A stretch of 64,000 nucleotides of DNA, taken from positions 112,334 through 176,333 of the forward strand of contig CAVXCA010000092.1 in NCBI GenBank assembly GCA_963759955.1, given 5' to 3'. The notes beneath the pieces are model-generated. The model was given only the letters and a program-made list of their open reading frames with translations. It was not told the origin of the DNA and did no database searches. Position numbers and translations under genes: made by a program. Of the stretch, positions 27,105 through 36,490 are shown piece after piece. The stretch comes from Roseiarcus sp963759955. GTDB taxonomy: Bacteria > Pseudomonadota > Alphaproteobacteria > Rhizobiales > Beijerinckiaceae. How positions within the stretch are numbered: position 1 is the stretch's first letter; the number at the start of each line of letters is the position of its first letter.

Positions 27105-28195
27105 GCTGGCCTTGCCGGAATGGGTTGGAAACCCGGCGGCGGCGGCGCCGAGCGGTTGGCCACGACCATCGCCTTGAACAGCGCGCCCATTTCGCCCTCC
27201 CGCTTGCCGACGAGACGGCGGCGCGCCTCTTCGAATTCGTCGGCGCGCTCGGGCGGCGCGCGTTCCGCCAGCGCTCGCGTGCGCACGTCGATGCCGAGCG
27301 CGCGCAAGAAGTCGCCCTGATCGATCGGGCCGTAGACGGAGGCGCCGGTCGCCTGCGCGCTACGCGCCATCGCGGCAAAATCCACATGGGCGGTGAGGTC
27401 CGCTTCGCCGGGATCGACCAGCGGGTCGACCATGTGATGGGCGCGCAGCGCCTGCAGCGTGTCGCCGAGCCCCGTCACGCCATGGCCGTAGTCGATGAAC
27501 AACGCTGCGCCGCCCTGTTTGACGAGCCGCGCGCCGAGTTCGAACATGAAGCGATGAGCGAAGGCGTTGACTTCGAGCACCGCGCCCTCTTCGGCTTCGG
27601 CCTTGATGTAGGGCTGCGCTTCGCTGGCGAGGCCGAACGCCAATCGTCCCGAATCGTCGAGACGCACCGTTCTTTCGCGCCACCGTCCGCCGCGGCGCAC
27701 GAACTGACGCACCGGCAAGGCGTCGAGGAATTCGTTGGCGAGAATGATCGCCGGCCCGGTGGGCGCTTCGCTCAAGGTCGCCCGCCAGGCGATCGGCGCG
27801 CCGCTCGACAGCAGCGCCTCGTATTGAATGTTGGCGAGCACCGGGCTGGTTTCGATCAGCGTGACGTCGACCGCGGCGCGAAAGTCGGGCACGATGCGCG
27901 CGGCGCGCAACGCGTCGCTCATCAGCGTTCCACGCCCCGGACCGAGTTCGATGAGACGCACCGGATTCGGGCGCCCCATCGAGGACCAAACCTCGGCGGC
28001 CCAGAGCCCGAGCAATTCGCCGAACATCTGCGAAATCTCCGGCGCGGTTGTGAAGTCGCCCTCCGCCCCGAACGGATCGCGGTTCATGTAATAGCCGAGG
28101 TCGGGATGGGCGAGCGCGAGCTCCATATAGCGCTCGACGGTGATCGGGCCGTTGGCGGCGATCATCGTCTTGATCTGGTCCCCCAGCGCGCTCAT
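27101..28195 (-). CDS. SAM-dependent methyltransferase, MidA/NDUFAF7 family
   Basis: 364 residues. NDUFAF7 methylates an arginine of NDUFS2 during mitochondrial complex I assembly; bacterial counterparts are assumed to act alike. Seen: HPDLGYYMNRDPFGAEGDFTTAPEIS-type N-terminus, the SAM-binding LIELGPGRGTLMSD, IILANEFLDALPVRQFV, FIDYGHG, and DPGEADLTAHVDF. ATG 28195 overlaps the lgt stop (ATGA) and its stop overlaps the pgeF start, so lgt-midA-pgeF is a coupled operon, an order common in alphaproteobacteria. Confidence 0.9.
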   Translation of the reverse strand: MSALGDQIKTMIAANGPITVERYMELALAHPDLGYYMNRDPFGAEGDFTTAPEISQMFGELLGLWAAEVWSSMGRPNPVRLIELGPGRGTLMSDALRAARIVPDFRAAVDVTLIETSPVLANIQYEALLSSGAPIAWRATLSEAPTGPAIILANEFLDALPVRQFVRRGGRWRERTVRLDDSGRLAFGLASEAQPYIKAEAEEGAVLEVNAFAHRFMFELGARLVKQGGAALFIDYGHGVTGLGDTLQALRAHHMVDPLVDPGEADLTAHVDFAAMARSAQATGASVYGPIDQGDFLRALGIDVRTRALAERAPPERADEFEEARRRLVGKREGEMGALFKAMVVANRSAPPPPGFQPIPARPA

Positions 28196-29016
28196 GGCCT
28201 TCCCCTGGCGGCCGCTCGCAGGCTCCAAGCGATCAGGCCGAGGCCGATGACGATCAGCGGCGCCGAGAGGACCATGCCCATGGTCAGGCCATGGCCGAGA
28301 TCCTCGAGGCGCGGATCGGGGTCGCGATAGAATTCGCTGAAGATGCGCGCGACGCCGTAAAGCGCGCCGAAGGCGCCCGCGATCAGGCCCGGCCGTCGCA
28401 GCGCGCCCGCGCGCGCCGCGATCCATAGGATGACGAAGATCGCGAGGCCTTCGAGCAGCGCTTCATAAATCTGGCTGGGATGGCGCGGCTGTCCGTCCGA
28501 CCCGGGAAAGATGATCGCCCAGGGGACGTCGGTCGGGCGGCCCCACAATTCCGGTTTGATGAAATTGGCCAGGCGGCCGAGGAAGATCCCGATCGGCGCG
28601 ACGAGCGAGGCGAGATCGAACACGCTGAGCAGCCGCGTCTTGTAATGGTGCGCGAACAGCGCGACGCCGAGAGCCGCGCCGATCAACCCGCCGTGGAAGG
28701 CCATGCCGCCTTCCCAGACCTTCAGGATTTCGATCGGATGCGTAAAGTAATAGTGCGGATCGTAGAACAGGACGTTGCCGAGCCGCCCGCCGACGATGAC
28801 CCCGACGGCGCAATAGACCAGCAGATCATCGATGCTGTCAGGGCTGGGATGCGGCTTCCCGCCCCACAGCTTATCGTTGGCGCAGATGCGCCGGATCAGC
28901 GCCCAGCCGGCGATCAGCCCTGCGATATAGGCGAGCGCGTACCAGCGAATCGCCAGCGGGCCCCATTGAAACAAAATGGGATTGATCGCGGGAAATGGCA
29001 GGACGAGTGTGGGCAT
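28192..29016 (-). CDS. lgt: Prolipoprotein diacylglyceryl transferase
   Basis: 274 residues from ATG 29016, giving the usual N-terminus MPTLVLPFPAINPI. An inner-membrane enzyme that attaches diacylglyceryl from phosphatidylglycerol to the lipobox Cys. Seven hydrophobic segments; signature residues lie in VGGRLGNVLFYD, WEGGMAFHGGLIGA (essential His) and GRLANFIKPELWGRP, with RDPDPRLEDLGHGLTMG near the end. First gene of the lgt-midA-pgeF operon. Confidence 0.93.
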   Translation of the reverse strand: MPTLVLPFPAINPILFQWGPLAIRWYALAYIAGLIAGWALIRRICANDKLWGGKPHPSPDSIDDLLVYCAVGVIVGGRLGNVLFYDPHYYFTHPIEILKVWEGGMAFHGGLIGAALGVALFAHHYKTRLLSVFDLASLVAPIGIFLGRLANFIKPELWGRPTDVPWAIIFPGSDGQPRHPSQIYEALLEGLAIFVILWIAARAGALRRPGLIAGAFGALYGVARIFSEFYRDPDPRLEDLGHGLTMGMVLSAPLIVIGLGLIAWSLRAAARGRP

Positions 29017-29121
29017 AAGTCTTATGGTGATGCGACGGCGCCGCTTTCCCGTCAAGAGCACGCAGCGTGGCGCCCACGCAAATCGTTGGTGAAACGGGGC
29101 GAGCGCGGCCGAGTTGGCGCA

Positions 29122-29910
29122 TTATCCCGCCGCTTCGGCGTTGGGCAACGTGCGCACGGGCGCGAGCTTATGTCGCGCCAGGCGCTCGTAGAGCGGGCGC
29201 GCGGCTTCGGCGATCGCCTTGAGCGCGTCGGGCAGTTCGTCGAAGCCGATCTCGCGGCGCGGCGGCGCGAAGCCTGTCGATTTCTCGACCGCGTCGTACC
29301 AGGCGGGCGCCCAGACGCCGTCGCTCGCGCGCCGGCCCGGCGGCCAGGACAGCATCGCTTCGTCGAACGAAATCCTCAAGGCGGCGCAGAGCGCGGCCAG
29401 CATGCCGCGCGGGTCGGCGAGCACGTCCTGGCCCTCGACGACCGGCGGGGCGCTCCCCAAGCGCTCGGCCGCGCGCTCGAACAAGGCGACCTGCGCTGGC
29501 AGACCGATTTCCTCCAGCGTGAAGTCGTCGCGCTTCTGCGCATAGGACGCGACGACCTCCTCGGGCGCGCGAATGAGGAAGGCGTTGACGAGGCCATCGA
29601 TCCAGTCGCGGCCGAAACCGGGGATCATGTGGTGCGTCATATGCTTCTGATACCAGATCGCCTTGCCCTCGGGGACCGGCCCGGTCAGTGCGCTCGCGAC
29701 CGCGCGCCAGTCGGTCGGCTGCGAGGCGATCACCTCTTCGCGCATGGGATGGTCGAGACCGGTCGCGACGAGATAGGCGGCGTAGAAGGGTTCGTCCGTC
29801 ACCGCGCAATCGCGGCGGGCGCCGAACGCGCGCATCATCGCGGTCGAGATGTTGCGCGGGCCGGACCACATGGCGATGCGCACCGGCGCGCGCGAAGCGT
29901 CGGCGTCCAC
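29122..29910 (-). CDS. Sulfotransferase-like P-loop protein
   Basis: 262 residues. A PAPS-type P-loop appears as MWSGPRNISTAMM at about residues 14-26, followed by DEPFYAAYLV and KHMTHHMI. RDWIDGLVNAFLIRAPEEVVASY, where an Arg and Ser would bind the 3'-phosphate, lies at the centre. This is the sulfotransferase family found beside branched-chain aminotransferase-like genes. It starts one base after the aminotransferase stop, so the two are co-translated. The acceptor is unknown; a role in sulfating an amino-acid-derived product is only inferred. Confidence 0.75.
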   Translation of the reverse strand: MDADASRAPVRIAMWSGPRNISTAMMRAFGARRDCAVTDEPFYAAYLVATGLDHPMREEVIASQPTDWRAVASALTGPVPEGKAIWYQKHMTHHMIPGFGRDWIDGLVNAFLIRAPEEVVASYAQKRDDFTLEEIGLPAQVALFERAAERLGSAPPVVEGQDVLADPRGMLAALCAALRISFDEAMLSWPPGRRASDGVWAPAWYDAVEKSTGFAPPRREIGFDELPDALKAIAEAARPLYERLARHKLAPVRTLPNAEAAG

Positions 29911-29911
29911 C

Positions 29912-30871
29912 TTACTGCGGCCTCCCTCGGGCTTCCTCGGCCTCCAACACCTTGTAGAGCGCGCGCAGCTTCCTGGTCATCGGACCCGAAGCATCCGCGG
30001 GATCGCCGGGACGCTCGCCGATCGGCCGACCGTCGACTTTGACGACCGGCGTCAGGCCGGCGAAAGTGCCGGTGCAAAAGGCCTCGTCGGCGCCGTAGAC
30101 GTCGAACAGCGAGAAATCCTTCTCGAAGGTGGGAATGCCTGCCCGCCGCGCGGCGCGCAGCACCGCGTCGCGGGTGATGCCGGCAAGGCAATGGCCGCCC
30201 GCCGAGGTCCACAGCTCGCCTTTGCGCACGATGAAGAAATGCGTCGAATTGCAGGTCGCGACGAAGCCGCGGTCGTCGAGCATCAGCCCTTCGTCAGCGC
30301 CCGCCTCCATCGCCTGGATGCAGGCGAGAATGCAATTGAGCTTGGAATGCGAATTGAGCTTCTGGTCCTGCTCGGCCGGACCGGTGCGTCGGATATGGAC
30401 GGTGAACAGGCTGAGGCCGCGCGCGAGCATTTCGGGCTTGGGCAGCTTCCACTCAGGAATGACGACGATCGTCGCGCCGCCGACGGTGAGGCGCGGATCC
30501 TGGTAGGGCGAGCGCTTGACGCCGCGCGTGACCATCAGGCGGACATGCACGCCCTCGCGCATGCCGTTGGCCTCGATGACGTCGAACAGCCGCGCAGCGA
30601 GCGCTTCGCGCGTCAGGCCGATATCGATGCGCAGCATTTTCGCGCCGTCCCACAGGCGATCGAGGTGCTTGTCGAGAAACGCGATGCGCCCGTCGTTGAG
30701 GCGCAGGCCCTCCCAAACGCCGTCGCCGAGCACGAAGCCGGAATCGAACACCGAGACCTTCGCCTCGGCGCGAGGGGCAAGGGCGCCGTTGACGCTGATG
30801 AGGACGGAATCGTTGCGCGGATCGCCGACGTAGTCTTGCGAGCCGGCGGAGGGGGAGGAATTGTCAGGCAT
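29912..30871 (-). CDS. Class IV aminotransferase (branched-chain or D-amino acid type)
   Basis: 319 residues. Fold type IV PLP enzyme: VFDSGFVLGDGVWEGLRL near residue 42, LDRLWDGAKML, RLMVTRG, the PLP Lys in HSKLNCILA (about residue 180), ADEGLMLDDRGFVATCNSTHFF, and GITRDAVLRAAR. The strong GF-LGDGVWEG and EGLMLDD motifs match BCAT/DAAT-like enzymes, but the substrate is not assignable. Coupled to the downstream sulfotransferase-like gene. Confidence 0.85.
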   Translation of the reverse strand: MPDNSSPSAGSQDYVGDPRNDSVLISVNGALAPRAEAKVSVFDSGFVLGDGVWEGLRLNDGRIAFLDKHLDRLWDGAKMLRIDIGLTREALAARLFDVIEANGMREGVHVRLMVTRGVKRSPYQDPRLTVGGATIVVIPEWKLPKPEMLARGLSLFTVHIRRTGPAEQDQKLNSHSKLNCILACIQAMEAGADEGLMLDDRGFVATCNSTHFFIVRKGELWTSAGGHCLAGITRDAVLRAARRAGIPTFEKDFSLFDVYGADEAFCTGTFAGLTPVVKVDGRPIGERPGDPADASGPMTRKLRALYKVLEAEEARGRPQ

Positions 30872-30985
30872 CGAGTCTCGGACCTCTTGATGGGCGCCGA
30901 GCCTAGACGCCGGCGCGGGCGCAGAGCAAGTCCGGCGCGCCGCAGGCGGCGGTTCGAAGCTCGAGAACGAGCGACCGCACTGGGA

Positions 30986-31450
30986 TCAAAAGTCCAGCGG
31001 GGCGTTGTCGACGACCTCTTTCATGACGAAGAATGTCCGGGTTTGGCGAACGCCGGGCAGGGCGATCAATTGTTCGCCGTGGATGCGATTGAAGTCCGCC
31101 ATGTCTTTCACCCTGATTTTTAGGAAATAATCGAAGTCGCCGGCCACCAGATGGCAGTCGAGGACGAAGCGAAGCTTGGCGACCGCCTTTTCGAAGGTCG
31201 CAAAACTCTCCGGCGTCGAGCGATCGAGAACGACGCCCACGATCGCCAAAGCGCCTCTGTCGACCTTTTGCGGCGCGATCATCGCCCTGACCCGCGTGAT
31301 GTAGCCTTCGTCGAACAGCCGTTAGGTGCGGCGGTGACAGGTCGCGGGACTGACGCTCACCCGTTGCGCCAGTTCCGCGTTGGCGAGCCGCCCGTCCTCC
31401 TGCAGCAGCCGCAGCATTTTCAGGTCGATACGGTCCAATCCCCCGCCCAT
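30986..31450 (-). pseudogene. acdR: Lrp/AsnC regulator AcdR-like, with in-frame stop
   Basis: From ATG 31450 the frame reads MGGGLDRIDLKMLRLLQ...LAQRVSVSPATCHRRT, the usual Lrp helix-turn-helix, then hits TAA at codon 43 (31324-31322) and resumes RLFDEGYITRVRA through the ligand-binding domain to 30986. Total 154 codons, standard size. A Lys codon AAA changed to TAA would explain it by one substitution. It is divergent from acdS, exactly the acdR-acdS layout where AcdR activates ACC deaminase expression. As written only a 42-residue DNA-binding fragment, or a reinitiated fragment from ATG 31282, would be made. Confidence 0.8.
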
Positions 31451-31610
31451 GGAAGAATCCTTCAGAATCTCGCGCAACGTCCGAAGAAAACTAAAATCTC
31501 ATTACGGCAATCGTCAAATGGCGCTGTTCGATCGCTCAACTCCGAGAGCACCTTTCAATCATGCGGTGATAGGGTCGCCGCATCGAAGCCGCAACGGGAA
31601 AGGCAGCCGC

Positions 31611-32624
31611 ATGCTGGAGAAATTCGCGCGTTATCCCCTCACGTTCGGGCCGACCCACATCGAGAAACTGGTGCGTCTGAGCGCGCATCTCGGCGGCAAG
31701 GTCGAGCTTTACGCCAAGCGAGAGGACTGCAATTCCGGGCTGGCCTTCGGCGGCAACAAGCTGCGCAAGCTCGAATACATCGTTCCCGACGCGATCGCCG
31801 CCGGCGCCGACACGCTGGTGTCGATCGGCGGCGTCCAATCCAACCACACGCGCCAGGTGGCGGCGGTCGCGGCGAAGATCGGCATGAAGTGCCGCCTGGT
31901 GCAGGAGAGCTGGGTTCCGCACGAGGATGCCGTCTACGACCGCGTCGGCAACATCCTGCTCAGCCGGATCATGGGCGCGGACGTCGAGATGGTCGACGAG
32001 GGCTTCGACATCGGCATCCGGCAAAGCTGGGAGCGGGCGATCGCCGACGTCATGGCCAAAGGCGGCAAGCCCTATGCGATTCCGGCCGGCGCCTCGGTGC
32101 ACAAGTACGGCGGCCTCGGTTACATCGGTTTCGCCGAGGAGGTGCGCGCGCAGGAGAAAGAGCTCGGCTTCGCCTTCGATTACATCGTCGTGTGCACCGT
32201 CACCGGCTCGACTCACGCCGGCATGCTGGTCGGCTTCGCCAAAGACGGCCGCGAGCGCAAAGTGATCGGCGTCGACGCCTCGGCGACCCCGGCGCAGACC
32301 AAGGCGCAGGTGCTCGCAATCGCCCGCAACACCGCGGCGCTGGTCGAGCTCGGCCGGGAAATCGTCGAGGACGACGTCGTTCTGCTCGAGGACTACGCCT
32401 ATCCGCTCTATGGAGTCCCGTCGCGCGAAACCAAGGACGCGATCCGTCTCTGCGCGCGCCTCGAAGGCATGATCACCGATCCCGTCTACGAGGGCAAATC
32501 GATGCAGGGCATGATCGATCTGGTGAAGAAGGGCTATTTCCCGAAGGGGTCGAAGGTGCTCTACGCCCACCTCGGCGGCGCGCCGGCGATCAACGGCTAC
32601 GCCTACGCGTTCCGTAACGGTTGA
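31611..32624 (+). CDS. acdS: 1-aminocyclopropane-1-carboxylate deaminase
   Basis: 337 residues from ATG 31611. PLP enzyme that breaks the ethylene precursor ACC into ammonia and 2-oxobutanoate, typical of plant-associated bacteria. Seen: YPLTFGPTHIEKL, YAKREDCNSGLAFGGNKLRKLEY (PLP Lys50), SIGGVQSNHTRQVAA, VCTVTGSTHAGM, YEGKSMQGMI and VLYAHLGGAP. The Tyr-Glu pair in YEGKSM and the Leu in AHLGG match the residues that separate true ACC deaminases from D-cysteine desulfhydrases. Divergent from acdR with 160 bases between. Confidence 0.95.
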   Translation: MLEKFARYPLTFGPTHIEKLVRLSAHLGGKVELYAKREDCNSGLAFGGNKLRKLEYIVPDAIAAGADTLVSIGGVQSNHTRQVAAVAAKIGMKCRLVQESWVPHEDAVYDRVGNILLSRIMGADVEMVDEGFDIGIRQSWERAIADVMAKGGKPYAIPAGASVHKYGGLGYIGFAEEVRAQEKELGFAFDYIVVCTVTGSTHAGMLVGFAKDGRERKVIGVDASATPAQTKAQVLAIARNTAALVELGREIVEDDVVLLEDYAYPLYGVPSRETKDAIRLCARLEGMITDPVYEGKSMQGMIDLVKKGYFPKGSKVLYAHLGGAPAINGYAYAFRNG

Positions 32625-32665
32625 GCGGTGCGGGTCGATCGGCCCTCGACCTTCGACGCTCGGCG

Positions 32666-34543
32666 TCAGATCTCGATCTCCCGTCCGATCTCGACGACGT
32701 TGTCGCAAGGGAGTTTGAGGTAATCGCTGATGCGCGCCGAGTTGCGGCCCATCACGGCGAACATTCCTTCCTGCCAGCGCGGCAGACCCGCGCCGTCCTC
32801 GCGCGGCACGATGGTCTCGTGGCCGACGTAGTAGGTGACGTCGGAAAGATCGATCTCGGCCCCTTTGGCCTTGCATTCGGCGATGACGGCGGGAATATCG
32901 GGCTGCTCCATGAAGCCGTAACGCGCCTCCGCGCGCCAGTATTTGTCGGCTTCGCGCGTCGTCGTCACGCGCTCTTCGGGTTCGACGCGCGGCGTCGAGA
33001 CCACGGTGAGCGTCAGCGCGAGCACGTATTCGTGCAACGAACGGTTCTTGCGCACGTGCCATGACATGACCGGAGGCGTGTCCTCCTTGGCGCGGGTGAG
33101 GAACACCGCCGAGCCCGGCACACGCGCAATGCGGTCGGCCTGCAACTCGGCGACGAAGTCCTCGGTCGGCGTCTGCTCGGCGACGACTTGGTTGTGCACG
33201 GCGACCGCGCCGCGATGCCAGATCCACATCACGCCGTAAACGGCGGACGCGAGCAGCAGCGGCACGTAGCCGCCTTGCAGCACTTTGGCCATGTTGGCGG
33301 CGAAGAATCCGGCGTCGACGATCATGAACAGCGCCGCCACGGCCCCGGCGCCGACGACCCCCCAACCCCATATTTCGCGCATCGCGATGAACAGCAGCAC
33401 GCTCGTCATCAGCATGGTCAGCGAAACCGCGATGCCGTAGGCGGCGGCGAGATTGTCCGACTTGCCGAAGCCGATCGTCAGACCGAGCGTGACGATCATC
33501 AGCAGCCAGTTGACGGTCCCGACGTAGATCTGGCCGTAACCCTCCTCCGAAGTCTGCTTGATGATGAGTCGCGGCAGCCAGCCGAGCTGAATGGCTTGGC
33601 GGGTCATCGAATAAGCGCCAGTGATGATCGATTGGCTGGCGATGATGGTCGCGATCGTCGCCAGCACGATCAGGGGCGTGAGCAGCGGGCCGGGGCACAG
33701 GCGATAGAAGATGTTGCCGTGAGTGGGCGCGCCGTCGAGAACCAGCGCCGCTTGCCCCGCGTAGTTGAGGACGAGGCTGGGGAACACGACGGCGTTCCAG
33801 GCGAGACGGATCGGAAAGGGGCCGAAATGCCCCATGTCAGCGTAGAGCGCCTCGGCGCCAGTGACGCACAGAAAGACGCCGCCCAGCACGAGAAAGCCGG
33901 TCAGGCCGCCGGACACGAGAAACTCGAATCCGTACAGCGGATTGATCGCGACCAGCACCGAAGGGTGCTGCGCCACGCCGTAGACCCCGAGCGCCGCCAT
34001 GACGACGAACCAGACGAGCATGATCGGTCCGAAAGCCTGACCGATGCGCGCCGTGCCCTGCGGCTGGATCGCGAACAACGCGAGCAGGATCGCCACGGCG
34101 GCGGGCAGCACGTATGTTTGCAGCGACGGCGCCACCTGTTCCATGCCCTCGAGAGCGGAAAGCACGGAAATCGCCGGCGTGATCGCCCCGTCGCCGTAGA
34201 TCAGCGCGGCGCCGAAAAGGCCGGCGGCGACGAGCACGGGCCGATGCTGTTTCTTCACGCCGAGCAGCGTCATCAGCGCGATGATGCCGCCTTCGCCGTC
34301 GTTGTCGATGCGCATGGCGAAATTGACGTATTTGATCGTGGTGATGAGGAACAGCGTCCACAGGATCAGCGACAGCGATCCTAAGATGGTCGCCGCGTCG
34401 GGATGCGCGCCGGTGAAGTCGAGCACTGTCTTGAGCGTGTAGAGCGGGCTGGTTCCGATATCGCCGAAGACGATGCCGAGCGCGGCCAGACTCATCGCGG
34501 TCAGGCGCGGGTTTGACGCGGCGCCCGAGGCCGTTTGTTGCAT
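32666..34543 (-). CDS. kup: Low-affinity potassium uptake protein Kup
   Basis: 625 residues from ATG 34543 (AGGGTGG just upstream), the normal length; the open frame above this ATG is non-conserved. Inner-membrane K+/H+ symporter. LGIVFGDIGTSPLYTLKTVL is the family signature near the N-terminus; about twelve membrane segments follow (e.g. GDGAITPAISVLSALEG; GAYSMTRQAIQLGWLPR; GFGKSDNLAAAYGIAVS). A cytosolic tail ends near YLKLPCDNVVEIGREIEI. Convergent with acdS and divergent from the cysteine-protease gene. Confidence 0.95.
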   Translation of the reverse strand: MQQTASGAASNPRLTAMSLAALGIVFGDIGTSPLYTLKTVLDFTGAHPDAATILGSLSLILWTLFLITTIKYVNFAMRIDNDGEGGIIALMTLLGVKKQHRPVLVAAGLFGAALIYGDGAITPAISVLSALEGMEQVAPSLQTYVLPAAVAILLALFAIQPQGTARIGQAFGPIMLVWFVVMAALGVYGVAQHPSVLVAINPLYGFEFLVSGGLTGFLVLGGVFLCVTGAEALYADMGHFGPFPIRLAWNAVVFPSLVLNYAGQAALVLDGAPTHGNIFYRLCPGPLLTPLIVLATIATIIASQSIITGAYSMTRQAIQLGWLPRLIIKQTSEEGYGQIYVGTVNWLLMIVTLGLTIGFGKSDNLAAAYGIAVSLTMLMTSVLLFIAMREIWGWGVVGAGAVAALFMIVDAGFFAANMAKVLQGGYVPLLLASAVYGVMWIWHRGAVAVHNQVVAEQTPTEDFVAELQADRIARVPGSAVFLTRAKEDTPPVMSWHVRKNRSLHEYVLALTLTVVSTPRVEPEERVTTTREADKYWRAEARYGFMEQPDIPAVIAECKAKGAEIDLSDVTYYVGHETIVPREDGAGLPRWQEGMFAVMGRNSARISDYLKLPCDNVVEIGREIEI

Positions 34544-34830
34544 CGCCACCCTGCGTCTCCGTCGCTTCTCGGCGCTCCCCACGGCGCCGAGACCTCTATA
34601 GACCACCGCCGAACCGGGGGGAAAGGCGGGAGTTCGGTTGCCGCGTCGGTTCGGCTTAGACGGGATCGCGGAGTGCCGGCCTGTTCGCCGGTGTCGCAAA
34701 CGAGTGATCAACCTTAAGAAATTTAACCTTGGCGAAAGGCCGCGAACACTCAAATTGTATCGATTTATTTTGCGCTGCGCCAAACGCTTTGACCGACCCT
34801 GTCTCGCGTCGATTATGACGAGGGAAGACG

Positions 34831-35445
34831 ATGTTCGGTTGGGTTGCGCGCGCTGTCTCCGGCGCGGTTCTGTTCGGTGTCGCCTACGGCGGATTCGTCG
34901 AGGCCTCCGAACCGAAGTTACCGAGCGCGAGCTATGCAGCGGTCGGGGGCGTGACCTCCGTCCCCTACGGCTGGGTCGACTTCTGCGGCCGCCGGCCCGA
35001 AGAATGCAACTTGGGCAAGCTTTCGCCGCTCGACGTGCGGCTGACGAAAACGACCTGGGCGATCCTCAACAAGGTCAACAAATTCGCCAACGACGCGATC
35101 GAGCCCGTCACCAATCTCGATCATTGGGGAACCGTCCTCGACCATTGGGATTACCCGATCGACGGCAAGGGCGACTGCAAGGTCTACGCCTTGTTCAAGC
35201 GCAAACAGCTCATCGAGCAGGGATTTCCCCGGCAGGCGCTGCTGATGACGATCGTGCGCGACCAGAATGGCGAAGGCCACGCCATTCTCACCGTCAGGAC
35301 CGACCACGGCGAATTCGTGCTCGACAACCTCAGGGACGAGATCCTGCCGTGGGACGTGACCGGCTACCGCTTCATCAAGCGTCAGGCGCAGGACGATCCG
35401 AACGTCTGGCTCGATATGAGCGGCGCGAACGCGGCCTCGTCGTAA
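34831..35445 (+). CDS. Secreted transglutaminase-like cysteine peptidase (BTLCP)
   Basis: 204 residues with an N-terminal signal peptide (hydrophobic residues 5-22, cleaved near VEAS). Papain-like triad: Cys116 in GKGDCKVYALFKR, His150 in GEGHAILTV and Asp165 in FVLDNL. This is the bacterial transglutaminase-like cysteine proteinase family; in some bacteria (LapG) members cut adhesins from the cell surface, though this one is shorter and may act otherwise. The next gene on the strand, a flippase-like membrane protein, follows after 94 bases. Confidence 0.82.
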   Translation: MFGWVARAVSGAVLFGVAYGGFVEASEPKLPSASYAAVGGVTSVPYGWVDFCGRRPEECNLGKLSPLDVRLTKTTWAILNKVNKFANDAIEPVTNLDHWGTVLDHWDYPIDGKGDCKVYALFKRKQLIEQGFPRQALLMTIVRDQNGEGHAILTVRTDHGEFVLDNLRDEILPWDVTGYRFIKRQAQDDPNVWLDMSGANAASS

Positions 35446-35539
35446 GCAGGTGGCGGCCGCCAGCCGGTCTTGCGCTCGCCGCCCGGCTCGTGCAGGGAAG
35501 GCGCAGCGACGCGTCTGGGCGTCGGGCGCGGAAAGAGCA

Positions 35540-36487
35540 ATGAAACGGGTGATGGACGTCCTGTGGCCGATTATCGGACTCGGGACGGTGGCTTTTACCT
35601 CCTGGTTGCTTTTCAGGGAGTTGCGGGGCCTGTCGATCGCCGACGTCGTCACGGCGATCACGGCGATTTCACGATTTCGTTGGGCGTTGGCGATCGGCGC
35701 GACCGGCCTCGCCTACACCGCGCTCGCCTGGTACGACCAGATTGCGCTCGCCCATCTCGGGCGCCGGTTGAGTTGGCGCTTCGTCGGGCTGGTCTCGTTC
35801 ACCACCTACGCGCTCGCGCACAACATCGGCGCCACCGTCTTCTCCGGCGCGGTGGTGCGCTATCGCGCTTACTCGACCAAGGGGCTCGGCGTGGCCGAGG
35901 TCGGCGTGCTCGTCGCCTTCTGCTCCTTCACCTTCACGCTGGGCAATTTGCTGCTCGGCGGTCTGACGCTGCTCTCTCACCCCGAATTGGCGCGGCGCTA
36001 CGTCGAACTTCCCGATTGGGCGGCGCGTCTCCTCGGCCTCGCGCTGCTTGCTGGACCGTGCCTCTATACGATCGGGGCGCTGCTGCATTTCCCGCCGCAG
36101 AAGATCCGCGGCTTCGAACTGGTCTATCCGCGCCCGCCGATTGCGGCGCGCCAGTTGCTCGCCGCGCCGCTTGAACTGATCGGCGCGGCCGGGATCATCT
36201 ATTTCGCGCTGCCGCAAGCGAGCAATCCGGGCTTCGCCACGGTGCTCGGGGTTTTCCTCGCCTCGTTCAGCCTCGCGCTGATCAGCCACGCGCCGGGCGG
36301 ACTAGGCGTGTTGGAATATTCGTTCCTCAAGGCGATGCCCGACGCGGCGCCCGCCAGCGTGCTCGCCGCCCTGCTTGTTTTCCGTCTGCTCTACCTTATT
36401 TTGCCCTTACTGTTCTCGCTCTTCGTCGTCGTCGTCTTCGAGCGCGGGCGAATCGGCGAGCTTGTTCGCGCGAGGGGCGGAGGCTGA
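35540..36487 (+). CDS. Integral membrane protein, LPG-synthase-TM/UPF0104 family
   Basis: 315 residues from ATG 35540, with GAAAGAG upstream; an earlier ATG at 35450 gives an implausible leader. About eight membrane segments. SLALISHAPGGLGVLEYSFL is the conserved helix-breaking motif of the flippase-like lysylphosphatidylglycerol-synthase membrane domain, and AHNIGATVFSGAVVRYR that of its early loop. No soluble synthetase domain is attached, so it resembles the stand-alone transmembrane half proposed to flip or modify lipids. pncA follows after three bases. Confidence 0.8.
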   Translation: MKRVMDVLWPIIGLGTVAFTSWLLFRELRGLSIADVVTAITAISRFRWALAIGATGLAYTALAWYDQIALAHLGRRLSWRFVGLVSFTTYALAHNIGATVFSGAVVRYRAYSTKGLGVAEVGVLVAFCSFTFTLGNLLLGGLTLLSHPELARRYVELPDWAARLLGLALLAGPCLYTIGALLHFPPQKIRGFELVYPRPPIAARQLLAAPLELIGAAGIIYFALPQASNPGFATVLGVFLASFSLALISHAPGGLGVLEYSFLKAMPDAAPASVLAALLVFRLLYLILPLLFSLFVVVVFERGRIGELVRARGGG

Positions 36488-36490
36488 GCC

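Noticed and set aside
34710..34730. CtrA box between kup and the cysteine-peptidase gene
   Set aside because: Two TTAA elements are five bases apart here; CtrA needs seven.
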